From: Siphonodentalium dalli
Lineage: Eukaryota > Mollusca > Scaphopoda > Gadilida > Siphonodentaliidae
DNA: 64,000 nt
Assembly (NCBI GenBank): GCA_032622095.1
Contig: CP136061.1
Span: 18,908,991-18,972,990 of the forward strand
Direction: 5' to 3'
Shown here: piece after piece, positions 25,706 to 40,700 of the stretch
How the letters are laid out: each line of letters begins with the position of its first letter
Numbering within the stretch: position 1 is the stretch's first letter
The notes under the pieces: model-generated
Told to the model about the DNA's origin: nothing
The model's input: the letters and a program-made list of their open reading frames with translations, nothing else
The model's database searches: none
Program-made: the position numbers and the translations under genes

Positions 25706-28700
25706 CTGCAAGGAAACAACAAAAGAAAATATAGTTTAGTTAAACCTACATGGGTCATTTGAACTTTCACACGACATATTCATAAATTAGTCAAGATATT
25801 GAATAGATGTTGTCAATATTTCATCTCAAAAGATTTTGTGATTTTACTGTCTTTATGATAATCCCGGTTCGGTTCCACATCCATCATTTTATCTGACCTT
25901 TTTCGAGTTTCGAATTATGTACTGAAAAATCTAAAACTTCTTACAAAGTTTATAGACCAACAAAACTACTAATTAATACATCCTCAAACATCAGGCATTT
26001 AAAGTCATATGTAACACTCTGCTGGGGTGATCGAATGGTGATACAGAATAATGTAGTTAACTTCATAAATCTAAATAGGCAGCATGCAACATCATTCTTA
26101 CATATACATTACTATATGCAACAACTCTCATTAGACGAATCATTGCTGTTTAAGCCTTCCATGACTGGAGCTTCCTGAAATTTTGAAAAACCCTGTGCCA
26201 ATGCATTATCTTATATATGCGAGTCTCCCATAGGTGGCTTCTCATGTACTGGCACAGGATCTTTAATGCTGCACCAGCGCAGTTACCATCATGAAAGGGT
26301 TATTTATCTGCTAATATTCATCCGGAACAAAGGAGTATTTGTTTACAATTTTGCGCTGTTTGGATGTTGTATTTTCTGAAATTGTACGATTGAAATGGCT
26401 GGAAGTCTCGATAATAATAGTTAAAGTGATGTGACACACTCCAGTATGGTGATCAAATAGAAATGGAGAATAATCTTGTTCAAAGTAGTAATTTTTACAA
26501 ATAGTATATCCAAATTATCAACACACACCGTCATTCTTATATATGAATTAAATGCAGTAACTCTCGATGGCGAAATCGTTTTCATTAGTTTATCACCGAC
26601 AGATGCATCCCGAATCAAGTAGTAAATATTTACAATTGAGCGTAGTTCTGACAATGTTTTCTATGGAGTGGTATGGTCGATTTGCTTCAAATTTTCGGAG
26701 ATGTCAGTAGAATGTTAGATTCCTCCAGTAGTCATAGCACCTGAATACTAATTTATCAGTTTCACGCACCCTAACAAGTACATAACATGTCTTTAAATGC
26801 TACATTCTTTTACTGGGCAATGTGCATGGATACTTACTTATCAGTTTGATTCATTGATACAAGTACATTATATGTCTTTAATGTTACCTTATTGCATGCT
26901 GAACATTTAGTGATGGTGACATCCGGCAGCAAACTTCGGAAATACTGGTATCGTAATGGCTTCGGCCATTTCAGTACGTACACTTCCGATCTTGTCATTG
27001 CTTGCAGCATGACTTTGTTCACAATGACCGGCTGGAACTCATCCTCTTCCTGTAATAAATAACGGAGAGGTTTACATTGGAGAATTTAGCATGACTTGGT
27101 TCACTACGACCAACGTGACTTTGTTTACTGTGACTGGCTGCAATTCATCCTCCTCCAATAATTAATAATAGCAGGTCTTAAAATCCATAACATTTTCCAA
27201 GAATCAAAACAGAGCGGTTCTACATGGACAATCAAAACAGAGCGGTTCTACAGAGAGAATCAAAACAGAGCAGTTCTACAGCGAGAATCAAGACTATTGA
27301 CAAGAAATGAAACTAATGTTTAGAAAATATGATTCATTTTCTAATTTGGCAAATTTAACAAACAGCTGCATGAATGATGGAAGTGACTTCTCCGTAATTG
27401 CATGAGGGAAAAGTGAATTCTCCGTAATTGAATTGGGAAAGCGACTTCTCCGTAATTGAATGGGGGAAGCGACTTCTTCGTAATTGAATGGGGGAAGTGA
27501 CTTCTCCCTAATTGCATGGGGGAAAAGTGAGTTCTCTGTAATTGAATGGTGGAAGCAACTTCTCCGTAATTGAATGGGGGAAGTGATTTCTCTGTAATTG
27601 AAGGGGGAAGTGACTTCACCATTCCATTCTACTCACCTCTAATGTGTGAAGTTTTGACATGAATGGATCAGCTTCCTCGTCTTCTGGGTCGTCAGCACCT
27701 AGTCGCAGCGTTTGTGCATCTAGTGTGTGTTAAGGATCTAAACTCATTTATTTCTATTCGATACTTGAAGTATAAAACAACAAAATCTAATTTGGATAAA
27801 GAAAGTTTGAAGAAAATACACCCTCAGCTGTATATATAGTTGCTATTAAAGACTTTGATCTGTGAACCACTGTTTATAATTGCAGGATAGCAGTAGAAGC
27901 AACTCATGATTGATGTGATTAAAGTTTGAGTACCTTTTGAATACATGCATGGCTGATTTTATCAGGTCTGGCAATTCCCAAATATAGCTACAATGGGTGG
28001 ATCTGGTTGAAGAGAGATAACCCAATCCAACAAACAATCATTTAAATATACAAGAACATGGTTTGATTATACTCTTAGTAAATTCATATTTGCCATTTGC
28101 ATGTATAACCTAAATAGAAGAAGAATATTTCATATATGGATGGATCTGTGTCCCATATCACATAGCATAAAAAATTTCTAAACAAATGCATGTGCATAGC
28201 TATGCTTCTCATATATTCCACAAGCTGATGCAACCAAAATGTCATTGGCAGTGGTTTCATAAGTTGTAACAAAATAATACCCCTCACCCTTAGTTGCAAC
28301 AGCCCGTGGTAATGCTTGCATGCAATGCAAATTGGTAAAATATTGTTTTACTATGGTCAAATGCAGCTACAATAGCTACATATAGCTATTGTAGCTATAT
28401 TTGGGAATCGCCAGACCTGTTTACGTAAACATTATTTATAAAAGATTACACAATGATAACTGGTCAATAATGATTAACCCTTTACCCAACAAAAGGGCCC
28501 TGTGCCAATGCATTCTCTTATATATGCGAGTCGACCATAGGTCGCCTCGCATATATAAGAGAATGCATTGGCTTAACACATTAAAAATTATAAAATTGTT
28601 AAAGAATGTAAGAAAAAATTGTAAAAAGTGTTAAAAAAATATTTTGTTTAGGCCAATGCATTCTCTTATATATGCGAGGCGACCTATGGTCGACTCGCAT

Positions 28701-31700
28701 ATATAAGAGAATGCATTGGCACAGGGCATAACTGTAACTATCACAATGTGGTCAAGGAGCCGGTTCCAATGATATCCATATTTGTATGGTTTTATTGAGA
28801 CAGACCCAAGATAATTTAGGCTGTTGAAGCTTTATTTGGCCGGTTTTGGCCGGTTTGTTGGGTAAAGGGTTAAACAGAACTATTGTCTGTATATATTGAG
28901 CCACATCTCTAAAAATACATATGAAAACCCCTAAATTAATCACTTATTTCAGTGAACCAAACTGTTATGTAAATACCCAGGCATAGTGTTATTAGTCCTC
29001 AAAGACGAGTGATATATATACAAAAAGCCTCCCTAATGAAAAACATTCCACCATATATATATAACAATGACGTATTCTGCCAATTTGGAAATATAATTTA
29101 TGAAAATGACTACTATGATCAAGATCATTAAATCACCCCAGCGGAGTGTTTCATAGGGAGCCTCGCATATATAAGAGAATGCATTGACCTAACAATATTT
29201 ACCTTGACCTTGTCAGCCAGTGCATTCTCTTATAAATGTGAGGTTCCCTATGGGAGACTTGCATATACAAGAGAATGCACTGCACATTATCTTTAATGCT
29301 GCACCAGCTCATCAAGAAAGGGTTAAATGCATTGTGTAATTATTTCAGTGAACCAAACAGTTATGTAAATACCCAGGCATAGTATTATTAGTCCTTAATT
29401 CAGGACAAATTAAATGCTGATGAACAAACGGCAATGATTACGCCAACGCAAATCACAGGATATTATACATATATAAAAGAATGACATTGTATTCTGCCAA
29501 TTTGGAAATATAATTTATAAAATGACTATTAAATCACCCCAGCGAAGTGTTTCACATCATTTAACAAAGGATACTGCCTATTCTTCCTTCCTGGAATTTA
29601 TCTTTCTTCTGTTTTGGTATGGATAAATCCAGTATCTGTATGGCTTCATCATCAGTCAGCGTCGGGTCAATCACAAATTCAACAAGAGGTAGTACTTCTG
29701 TAAATGTAACGTAATAGCGTGACAATCACTCCTACTATCTCGTAACTATTAAACAAAAATTTATAGGTATATCCCGATTTGGTACCCCAAAAAATAATTA
29801 TGTATTTGAAGATTTTCTATCACTTCTTATAACAAGTTTTTTATAGCTTCCTGTTGTATAAAATAATAGATATGAATCAAAGACCCCTGGAAAAGCTTCT
29901 ATCAATTAATATTGATTTTATTTCAAATTTTCTGGTATAATAATACAATCAAATAGGGACATTTTACAGCTCAAACAGATGTCCATACAAGTTAGTTCAT
30001 GATTCCTTGTGATTTATTTATAAAAAATCATCCAATCAAGTACCATGGACACATTTTTACTGATTTTTCCTACGAAATATATCACGTTTAACCCTTTGAG
30101 TGCCAGGGGCCGATCTCATTGGCCCTAAACCTACAAAATAAGTCTGTTAAAGAATATAAGAATAAATTATTAAAATTGTAAAAAAAAAAAAAAAAAAAAT
30201 TGTTAGGCCAATGCATTCTCTTATATATGCGAGGCGACCTATGGTCGACTCGCATATATAAGAAAATGCATTGGCACAGGGTATATGGGTTGATACAAAA
30301 ATCGACCTGGCACTCAAAGGGTTAAACATAATTACCAATTACAGTAAAAAATCCGAAATTTTAATCGGGGAAATGGTTCTCTTCAGTCTCACTTCCGAGC
30401 ATGTTTGTAGGACTGTGTGGCCTAATTATTTGGAAGTGAGTTTGCCAAAGGCATAGGATTCCTATTTAGTCATTTGGAGGGAATGTTTACATAAAAAACA
30501 GTTCATATAAGTTCAACAAACATCCTGAGGCAAAACTGTATACTAATGGCCCTATATATAAATAATATGGGGTTCAAAAATTATGTAGTTCTTTTCCACT
30601 GCTTTATAAATGATAGAGTAAATTGTACTCACCAAATGATACAAATGAATGGACAAATGGTTGTTTACATCTAACACATACATTCCCTTTGTTATTTAAC
30701 AATGGATTTGTGCTCGAACATCGATAACACATAGGCCATAATTCCTGGAAATAGAAAAACAATATGAATAATTCATCCCCAGTAACTGTTTATATCATCA
30801 AATTGTTCTCCTTGTTATAATAGCGTGATAGCCTGCTGTTATGGTCACCATAATTATTTGGTGTAATTCAACTCAATTCATTTTTCAAAAATGATGCCTA
30901 ATTTTACTTTATTATTTTCATCTCCTTTATCCAGTCAAAGTTGTTACGGGATTTTTAGTTTACATCCTTCATTGGTCTAATTAACCCTTTCATGACAGAA
31001 GACACGCTGGTACAGCATTAAAGATCCCGTGCCAGTGCGTTCACTTATATATGTGAGTCTCCCATAGGAGGCGTTAGCTGAGTGAAAATAATCCTCTTCA
31101 TCGCACGAGAGGAGAAACTATTGTGTTTATTTAATTTTTCCACAACAGTTTGTCAATACAAAACACTAATAAAAGGCATTTATAAAATGTTTCCAATACT
31201 GAAAATTTACCTAATGGTTCTGTTAAAATTACGCACAAGGATCTCAAACAATCCAAACAAGGTAAATAACATTCATTCATGAATAATATTATTAATTGAC
31301 TATATGTTTCTATTAAAATGTCACGCATTTACACTACCCCCATATAAGGAAAATGACATAAGTTCATTCGCTGATTTCAGAACTAAGACCGTACTCGAGA
31401 GGTTGGGATAAATAATCCTCCATCATTGCTGGGAGTACGATAAACTCCTGGGCGTAGGATTAAATTTTTATTTTGGCAGAAAAAGTTAAATGAAAATTTA
31501 ATAATAAAAAATTTGGTGTTGTCAAGCGCCGACCCAGTCTTAGTAAACTTAGTGTACATTTGCTCCCACAGTTGCGCACGGTACGTCTAATCGAAATGGC
31601 AGTCAAAGACATTTGCGCCAAGCTCGAAAAACAACAGAGCGAGAGACGTCATTATCATGGCAAGCGACTCCCAAAATAGACTAATTTATGCACGTCAATC

Positions 31701-34700
31701 ATTTTGGTAGGTAGGTTTCGAAAGTCGTAAATACTTCCGCAGAATCATGGCGATATCATAGTGTGTCCATAAGAATTAGCGTACATATATCAGCTGTATA
31801 TAGTATAAAGCTATTTATAGAAATACATCCTTCATTGTTCGTAGTAGTTGCAATTGAACACACTTTAATCGATTATTCTCAAATATTTTCCGCTTTTTTG
31901 GTGAAAACAATTTAAAGCGGAAGAGATTCCTGTTTGGACTGCTCATGTGCGAAGTAATTATGTTATCGATTATCCACGCCCATAGGCTAAAATTAGATGT
32001 TCCACGTGTTTATATGTATACAAGAGCTGGCGTTTTTTAAAGACGCCAGCCAATCAGGTGGCAGGATTTCCCAGGGCATCCCCGGTATGTGCAAACGGAA
32101 ATGAGGGGTTCTTTCGTTCGACGTACCAGCGCGTCTAGCAATGTACTTCGAAATTTATTTACGACTGGCACCGACCTCACCACTGGAAGAGGACCTCATC
32201 AAGATTTTATTTACCAATTTATCCAGAATTTTCAAAGAGCTCAAATTTCAATTTCCAATTTATTCACAATTAGACTGTCGTGGAAGTTTTTAATAGTGTA
32301 CAAACCTCACTGTCATGGAAGTTTTGATAGTACTGACCTCATTGTCCGGGAAATTTTAAATTACTGTCATGGAAGTTTTTAATAGTACTGACCTCACTGT
32401 CGTGGAAGTTTTTGGCTCGGATTGTTATGCTGCCTAAGTCGACAGCCTCCTGGAACTTTGATGGTATCTTTAATGTCTGCAGCTTCTCATATGCGTACCT
32501 CGCTACCTTGAATGCTCCGAGATTCTTACTGTGTTTAGCAAGACAGTACAAGGTTGATCTGTTATATGTTAAGGCAAACATGTTCTACACCATGGGGATT
32601 AATATAGGGTTTTTTTTATCATGAAAGACGGGAGCTGTGCTGGTGCAGCATTAAAGATCCTGTGCCAGTACCTTCTCTTATATATGCGAGTCTCCCAAAG
32701 AGAGCCTCGTATATATAAAAGACTGCACTGGCTTACAAGGTCAAGGTAGATATTGTTAGGCCGATGCATTCTCTTATATATGGGAGACTCGCATATATAA
32801 GTGAATGCATTGGCCTAACAACGTTTTCGCAAAATTTCAGGAAGCTCCCATCATAGAAGGGTCAATGCTGCAGCAGCGCAGCTCCCGTCATGAAAGGGTG
32901 ACACTGTGAATTACAATTTTAAAGATGTATTTCACAAGCCTTGAAATAGTGTGCCTGTCATTTGCAGAATGAGGTCCCCAGAGGGTGAATTTAGTGATGC
33001 TACCCCGCATAGCGGGCTAGCATCACCAAATTCACCCTCTGGGAACCTCATTCTGCTGAGGTGTAAGCAGAATGAGGTCCCCAGAGGGGGAATTTGGTGA
33101 TGCTAGCCCGCTATGTGGGGTAGCATCACTAAATTCACCCTCTGGGGACCTCATTCTGCAAATGACAGGCACACTATTTCAAGGCTTGTGTATTCAGGGT
33201 TTCAGGCATCTAACTTTAATAAAAAAATAAATATATTTTTCTTTAAAGCCTAATTTTAGAGGAATAGAAGGCTGTTGCAGTGGGTAAATTTGAAAAAAAT
33301 ATAAAAGTTTGTAGAACCAATGTCAATAAGAGAATATTGAAAAAAAAATAGATAGGATTTAAACAAAATTTTATTATTGATATCTCTTCAATGACAAGAC
33401 AGTGGCATTTAAAACCATTGTTATGTAAACTTTAATGTTACAGTGCCAGTCATTTTTTCAACAAACAATTGAGAAAATTCGGAGAAAATCATGAAGGTCT
33501 ACATTAGTAAAGGTCAGAGCAATGAAAATTATTCCAGAAAACACAGATTTTCAACTAAAACAATTAACTTGAAAAAATGTATTTGGCTTAATATGTTTGA
33601 TGTTTGTTGATAAAATGACTAAGAATGAATTAATAAAGGATACACTTTGGATATTCCATGTGGGACATTGTCTCCGATATAATGAAGCAGGAAGCGTGAC
33701 ATGTTAAACAGCGCTTCTGGCATGTGACTTGTGAATGGCTCGTCCTGAAATATAAAATGAGTATTTAAGGCCAAAAGACAATTATTTTTGAGTCTCAGAC
33801 AATTTATGTTATGAATCAATGAGGGAGGAAGAACTTTTTTTTAATTTATTTTTTATTTTTTGTGTGTACATCGTAAGCATGGATTATTATAGCTTCTCTT
33901 GTCTATAAATAGTCAGACAATGTAGAGGGAACCTTGTTATGCATATTCACCCATAGCTTCCCTTGTCTATAAATTGACACCTCTCCATTATAACATGTGA
34001 TCCTAAATTTCCTCCAGTGCCTTTCAATTGTTCTGGAGTTACAATTAGTACACCACACAATGATGATCAGCTAATCATTTTCTTCTATGTAGTTATATAC
34101 TTAATGTCCTATCATTATATGTATCATGATGGTCAATCACACATTACACAGAGATATGTTAAGAGTTCATGTATTTTGCAATTAATGCTCCATACGTATG
34201 GACATGTTGGTAAAAACATACCAAAATATTTTTGAGAAAAAAAATGATTTTATTTTTTGTTTATTTTTTTGTCATAATATCAAAAATTAAATGTCCAATG
34301 CAGGGCATTTATTTCAATGCGTGGTGTCTGAGACTCAAATCATATTTTTTATTTGGCCTAAGAAACTGACAATATGAAATGAATTTTCAAATAATAATAA
34401 TAATAATAATAAGGTTTATAGTCACGACTCCACAAATGTGCTCTCGGACTTAACAATATACACATAAAACATATACAACACAATACAGATATACAACATA
34501 AACTGCGGCTATTTCTTAACTTTACGCAATGAGGGCCGAGGACCAAATGCCACTTCAAACAGGTGGGTTTTAAGTGCGGATTTGAACTCATTTATGGTTT
34601 GTGGAATCCTTAAGTGATCAGGAAGTAGATTCCACAGTTTTGGGCCAGCCACAGAAAAAGCGCGATCGCCGCATGTAACCAGATCCCCAGGTTTATAGAC

Positions 34701-37700
34701 AAGTTGATTTGCCTTGGCGGACCTGAGGGGTCTGACGGGTTGATAGCGCTGAATGAGATCCGACAAGTACGATGGTGCCAGATTATTTAAACACTTATAA
34801 GTGAAAAGCAAGACCTTAAAATGGATCCTCTGCTCAACGGGAAGCCAGTGTAATTTGGCTAAAATTGGAGTGATGTTATCAAATTTCTTTGTTTTGGTAA
34901 CAATCCTAGCAGCACAGTTTTGTACAAGCTGAAGTTTCCGAATAAGGTATGTGTTGCAACCAAATAAAAGTGAGTTACAGTAGTCTATACGGCTTGTGAT
35001 AAATGCATGTACGAGTTGTTTGGCCGTCTCTTCGTCGACCACATTTCGCACCTGCTGATATTTCTCAGGTGACAATATGCCAATCTGCAAACTTGCATTA
35101 CATGCGCCTCCGCAGATAGATTGTCATCCATCATATACCCCAGGTTGTGGACCATAGTCGACTTAGAGACTGCACTATCTCCAAGCACAATATCGTGGGT
35201 AGTTGCTTTCTGCAACTGATGCGGTAACCCGATATATATCAGTTCAGTTTTGTCAGGATTCAACTTAAGGAAATTATCAGTCATCCAGATTTTAATATCG
35301 GATACACAGTGCTCTAGGGATTCTCTGGCTGGAATCTCACAACCAGGGTTGAAATGAACGTAGAGTTGGGAATCATCCGCGTAAAAGTGAAAATTCAGTC
35401 CATGATGACGGATTATGTCCCCCAGTGGTAGGACGTAGATCACATAGAGCATGGGTCCAAGCACAAACCCCTGTGGCACACCGTACTTAAGTGCAAAAAC
35501 ATCCGAGTGAACGTTGTTCACTGTGACACTCAATGTACGGCCGTTCAGATATGACCTAAACCAATCTAAGGCTACACCAGTCACACCGAGTCTGTTTTCA
35601 AGTCTCTCCAATAGCACAGCGTGGTCGATGGTGTCGAAGGCGGCACTGAGGTCCAGTAACACCAAGCATGACACTTCCCTTTGATCCAATGACATAAGCA
35701 AGTCGTTTTGGACCCGAAGAAGTGCAGTCTCAGTGCTGCTGTTTGGACGATAGGCAGATTGAAACACTTCCGACAAGCCAGTGGACGACAAGTATTCGCG
35801 GAGTTGTTTGGAAACAACCCTCTCTATCAGCTTTGAAATAAAAGAGAGGTTTGAAACCGGTCGGTAGTTACTTAGGACCTCGACATCAAGCCCTGGTTTC
35901 TTCAGTAGCGGCGTTACTAAGGCATGTTTCATGGTGGATGGGAAAATGCCACTATCCAAAGAACTGTTTACAATATTCATCAACACGGGTGCTAGTGCTG
36001 ACTTACATGTCTTCAATAACTTTGTTGGTATAATGTCGAGAGGGCACTGTTTTGATGGAGATTTCGATATAATTTCTGACAGCTGATCAGATGTGAGTGG
36101 CTTGAAACACGTCAGTTTTTTCAGTCCCCTTGGTGAACCACTGGTCTGAAGAAATTCCCAGCTGAGTGTTTCATTGTTGCTAACCATATTGCATCGGATG
36201 TTCTCGATTTTGTTTACAAAGAACTTCGCAAATATATTGGCAAGATCGACCGATGACGTATACTGAGGGAGTGGTGAGGACTTGTTTTTGTGAAGTAGTT
36301 TATCAATAACATCAGATAGAACTTTAGGCCGTTTTGAGTTATCGCTCACGAGGTCAGCAAAATATTGCCGCTTGGCCTCGATGATAAGTTTATTGACACA
36401 ATTTCGTTGTGTCACGAACAACTCCCTGTGAATCTCCAGTTTTGAGGAACGCCATTGCAGTTCGAGATTTCTACGACGCACTTTCTCTAATCGGAGGTCG
36501 TCATTAAACCAAGGAGATGATTTACGGTTCACCATGGTTTTAGTTTGCGAAGGTGCAAAACTGTCAACCAACTCCTGGGCCACAGAATTGAAGTTTTTAA
36601 CCAGCGCGTCGACTGAAATATCGCGGGTTCTCCACAGAGAGGAGGACATGATGCGATATTTACGGAAAGTTATGGTCTACGGAGCCTAATGTTAAATTTT
36701 ACCACGAAATGGTCAGAAAGAGCTATGTCAAATACTTCAATGTCATAAACAATCCTGGAATCACACTCGCGGGTGATCACAAGGTCTAGTGTGTGCTTAC
36801 ATTTGTGTGTAGGGTCAGTTACCAGTTGAACAAGTTCCATTGATTTCAGGATGTTCGAGAAATTTATCGCTTCTCTGTCCGCCTTATTCTCCATATGGAA
36901 ATTAAAATCACCCAGTACGATAAAAGGTCCTTTAGAAATAGCCAAAGATCCCAAGAATTCCAAAATTTCTGACCTGAACATATCAACACAAGTTTGTTTT
37001 TTTTTCGGTTTGGAGGGGGTCTGTATACGATGACCAAACGTATGGATGTGGAATTTTCAGTCAAAATGCCCAACATTACCTCAAACGATCTAAATTTGTG
37101 AATCCTTTCCATTTTGATCTTAACTGTATTATTCAGAAGCAATCCGACACCTCCACCCCTTCCAGATGATCGAGGTTCGTGAAGAAGTTTCAAATCGCTT
37201 TGCTGGAGTTCACCAATGGCAATACTATCATTAGTTCGTATCCATGTCTCAGTCAATGCGCAGATCGACAAACTGTGATCTTCCATCATATCATGCACAT
37301 CAGATGTTTTGTTGTTCACGGATTGCGAGTTGAACAGCCCGGCAGTAATTTCAGTAGGAGGACGCAGATCTATCCGAATAAGATTTCCAACAAAGAGCTG
37401 CTTAGGCTTAGAATGGTGAATGGGACGTCGGCCACCTCTTCTGTTCCTGCGTTTCCGAAGTAGGCCAAGCGATTTTATTCTCTCGAATAGTTTGTCATCC
37501 AGTGGGGGCCTCGATTCAGCCGGTCCGCCCCTGTGACGCCAAGCGTTTAAGTCATGAAGTGAAACAGCCGTGTACATAATCCTAAGACAATTACATGCAC
37601 TGCGCGCGTGTGTCCCAGTTACCGACACTGTCGAGCCAATCGATCGACGGTGATTAGTGTTCACCAGGTGATATACAAGAAATATGCAGAAAAAAGTCCA

Positions 37701-40700
37701 ATTAATGAACAATCCGTAAGGAATTCCAACAAAATATCCACTATTCCTGGTCAATGGATATAACATCAGCATTCTTGCAAAGTTTGAATGTTTGAATGGT
37801 TATCACAAAGAAGATATGTATTTCAAAAATGCCTTTCAAACTTTCTTGCTTCTCTTTCGAGCTTCTTAAATGTGTTAAAGCCTTTGCTCGCAATACACAT
37901 TCTGCATGGTGTCACATAGTTGGTACATACATGATACAATGGGTGCTTGCTCCGTGAGCCAATTGCTAGATCAGTCACTAAAATTTTGTCACTGTCTTAA
38001 TTTAGTGGTGTGATCTGTACGAATTGTATGCACCTGATTGGACAATTTTGTCTTTTGACAAGATATGGTGAACATACAAGAAGCAGTAACCAATATAGTC
38101 ATTGCCATTCAAGTAAATGTATTTCGATATCTCTCAAGTAGTTTTCAGGTAAGAAATTAGTATTATAATAATAATAAAACTATACATTGATAAACAGCTT
38201 ATGAACACAATAAATATCAGACTGTTTTCTGTAACTACGAAATACTCACTGTGTATCTATGGATGGAATGATAAACATAATACAGTTCTGACTTCCTTTG
38301 GAATTCAAAATATTTCTTCAACATGACTTCCCGTCTTTCAGGCTCATCTGTAATTGAAATGATGGAATTCAGCAACTGCTATCAGAAAGTTATCCCAACC
38401 AAGCACACAAAGTTTAAAGGCAATCTAGCATTCTGGGCTAAATGAGGTTGGCATGGGTTCGATCCCCAATATGGGCAAAAATTGGAACCGATTTTGATCG
38501 GAGTTGAGGATCCTAAATGTTTTGAAAGCTCAAAATTCAGGCAAATATCGGGCAAATTGGAGATATTTTCGGGCAAATGGAATGGTATTTCAGGGGGAAA
38601 TCGTGGCAAATTACAGTATTTTTCACATTTCACATAATTTGAATCTATTTTGTATTATTTCTGTCTATATACAAAGTATATTCTACAAAAACTGTGTAAC
38701 AACAACCGTGAATATAACATGTACAAAAAGTCTCAGCCCCCCTAAAAATTTGGGCACCTGTACGGCTATGTGAACTCCTGAGTAAATCAAACAATTCTTA
38801 CTATCAAATTAAACATAAAGCATACCTCTGGCTATATCAATGCATTGCATGGAGAGCTTCCAGAAGTAGTAGCCGGCGTCCTGATATCTACACTCCACAA
38901 CAGCGTTGTACGTGAGCTGTTCTAACACTTTCACAGCTTCAGCCTGTAGTCCTGCCCTATGGAATGCTGTACAAACAAAATATATTCTTAATAAAGGGCC
39001 ACATAATTTTCTAAATTAAATTTAGGCCAAATAAATACAAATTCCGTGTTCTCAGGAACCTCCCTCCTCACTGATAATTTTCATTAAAAACCATTGTCAA
39101 ACATTTTTTTGAATATTGTCTGCTAGAAATATTGGATCTGAACAATGGAGAAGAACTGTTTTGTTTCTGGAGTATATTATCCATTTTGAGAACAAAATTA
39201 AAATAAATTGCCTTCCTCCCTCCCTCAATAGGTCTATATTTTTCGCTTTTGTTGCATTCTTGGGGTCAATGTAGGCTGATAAATATTATACTCATTATCA
39301 TGCTTCATAAACTCTGAAAAAAACTGAACAAACTGATAGAAATATCAACTTTCCACACATCGGAACACTCATTATTTTAACCATATCATAAATAATGTAG
39401 CAATGAAAGCTCTTTATTTCTATATGCTTCCCCTAATGACTGGGATAATAGTATAATGTATAGTAATTCAAGTTGAATATTTGTCACCAAAACACGCATT
39501 CTAATTGGTCGAGAGTTGCTAACTTTAGTTTTCGATTCTACAGCATCAGGCGCTGATCGATTAAATAACTTTTGAATGGAGCGCTATGTCATGACAACGA
39601 GCGCAAAAATATGTCACCGCGCAGCCATAGTCATATAATTCGAGTCAACTGCTCACATATGTTTACTATAGATGCCGTTGACAGGAAGTTGTTCAGACGC
39701 TGTTCCAGGTAAACCCATGGATCGTACCCAGAGATTTGATCACCGAAAAAAAGTGAATCTCACTTCATGGCATGTAATACCGATAATAAGCGAATATCTG
39801 GCAGTTTCATTTAATTTTTTGGTGAATTGAAATACAATGGAGATAAATGTACTCTGTTCGGTTGGATCTGATCATGAAAACAGTTGAGTGAACTCGCCGG
39901 ATCATTTTTAAACTGTTTTCATGCTCGAATCCCTGAATATCCAAACTAAATAAGAGTATGTTTATCTCCTAAATGTTTAACCCTTTCATGACTGGAGCTG
40001 CGCTGGTATAAATATTGTTTGGCTGATGTATTCTCTCATATATGCTTATCTCCATAGGGAGCCTCACATTTCTTAGAAAATGCACTGGCTTACAAGGACA
40101 AGGTAAATATTAGTGATGTTCCGATAATCGGAATCGGAATCGGCCATCGGCCGATAATAGCCCATCGGAAATTAATCGTACCTCGCAGTTGAAAATCGGC
40201 TTTTACCGATTGTCAAAATAAATAAAAACGTTCTAGTATCTAATCGCAATGTGCACGATTTAATAAACATACGCAATACAACTGTAGTATTGAATGTAAA
40301 ACGCAGTTGTAACAGCCTAAAAAGAAGCCATTGGCATCATCAAAGCAGTCTGATATGATGATATATTATAAGAATGGCAATACACATGCCCGACATCCCG
40401 TGTAATATGAAGTTATTGGTTCAATCGCGTTGACACGAAATAGATTCAAAGAAAGCTTTAATTAAAAAGCTGACCTGATTACAGTGAGGCTTCCTCTAGA
40501 GCACGTGTCATGACTCATGTGACGTCACATGCTATGTCAATAACTTGAAGCACACACTGAATGAATTAATACAGTTGTTATCAGAACTGTCTTCAATAAC
40601 GATCAACGTTAGTGGGGGCATAATTAGCTTTTTCGTCTGTACAACGTATGCTATGAAATACGCTTAGCTCCACGTTGAACTTGCGAAACAAAAATTGAGC

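Larger units (their letters stand above)
34390..37773 (-). mobile_element. degenerate CR1/L2-like LINE in IFT122 intron
   Basis: Non-LTR retrotransposon in the same orientation as IFT122. From the 5' side: APE-type endonuclease (motifs [22 protein letters not shown]), reverse transcriptase ([26 protein letters not shown]) and a C-terminal part ([23 protein letters not shown]). A (TAA)n run at 34391-34412 marks the 3' end. The reading frame is broken in at least three places, so it cannot be active. A 5' region and ORF1 are not recognised. Confidence 0.93.

Noticed and set aside
27341-27622. 93-codon proline-rich repeat protein
   Set aside because: It follows the 30-bp minisatellite, a multiple of three, and lies in an intron.
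28500-28720. TATATA motifs in MITE hairpins as promoters
   Set aside because: They are part of the palindromic stem in every copy and have no adjacent gene start.
33644-33651. Donor GTGTAT for IFT122 exon n
   Set aside because: It would end the exon in phase 0 and put exon o out of frame; GTATCC two bases on keeps the frame.
38456-38468. tRNA gene
   Set aside because: Only a B-box-like sequence is present; no cloverleaf or anticodon arm could be formed.
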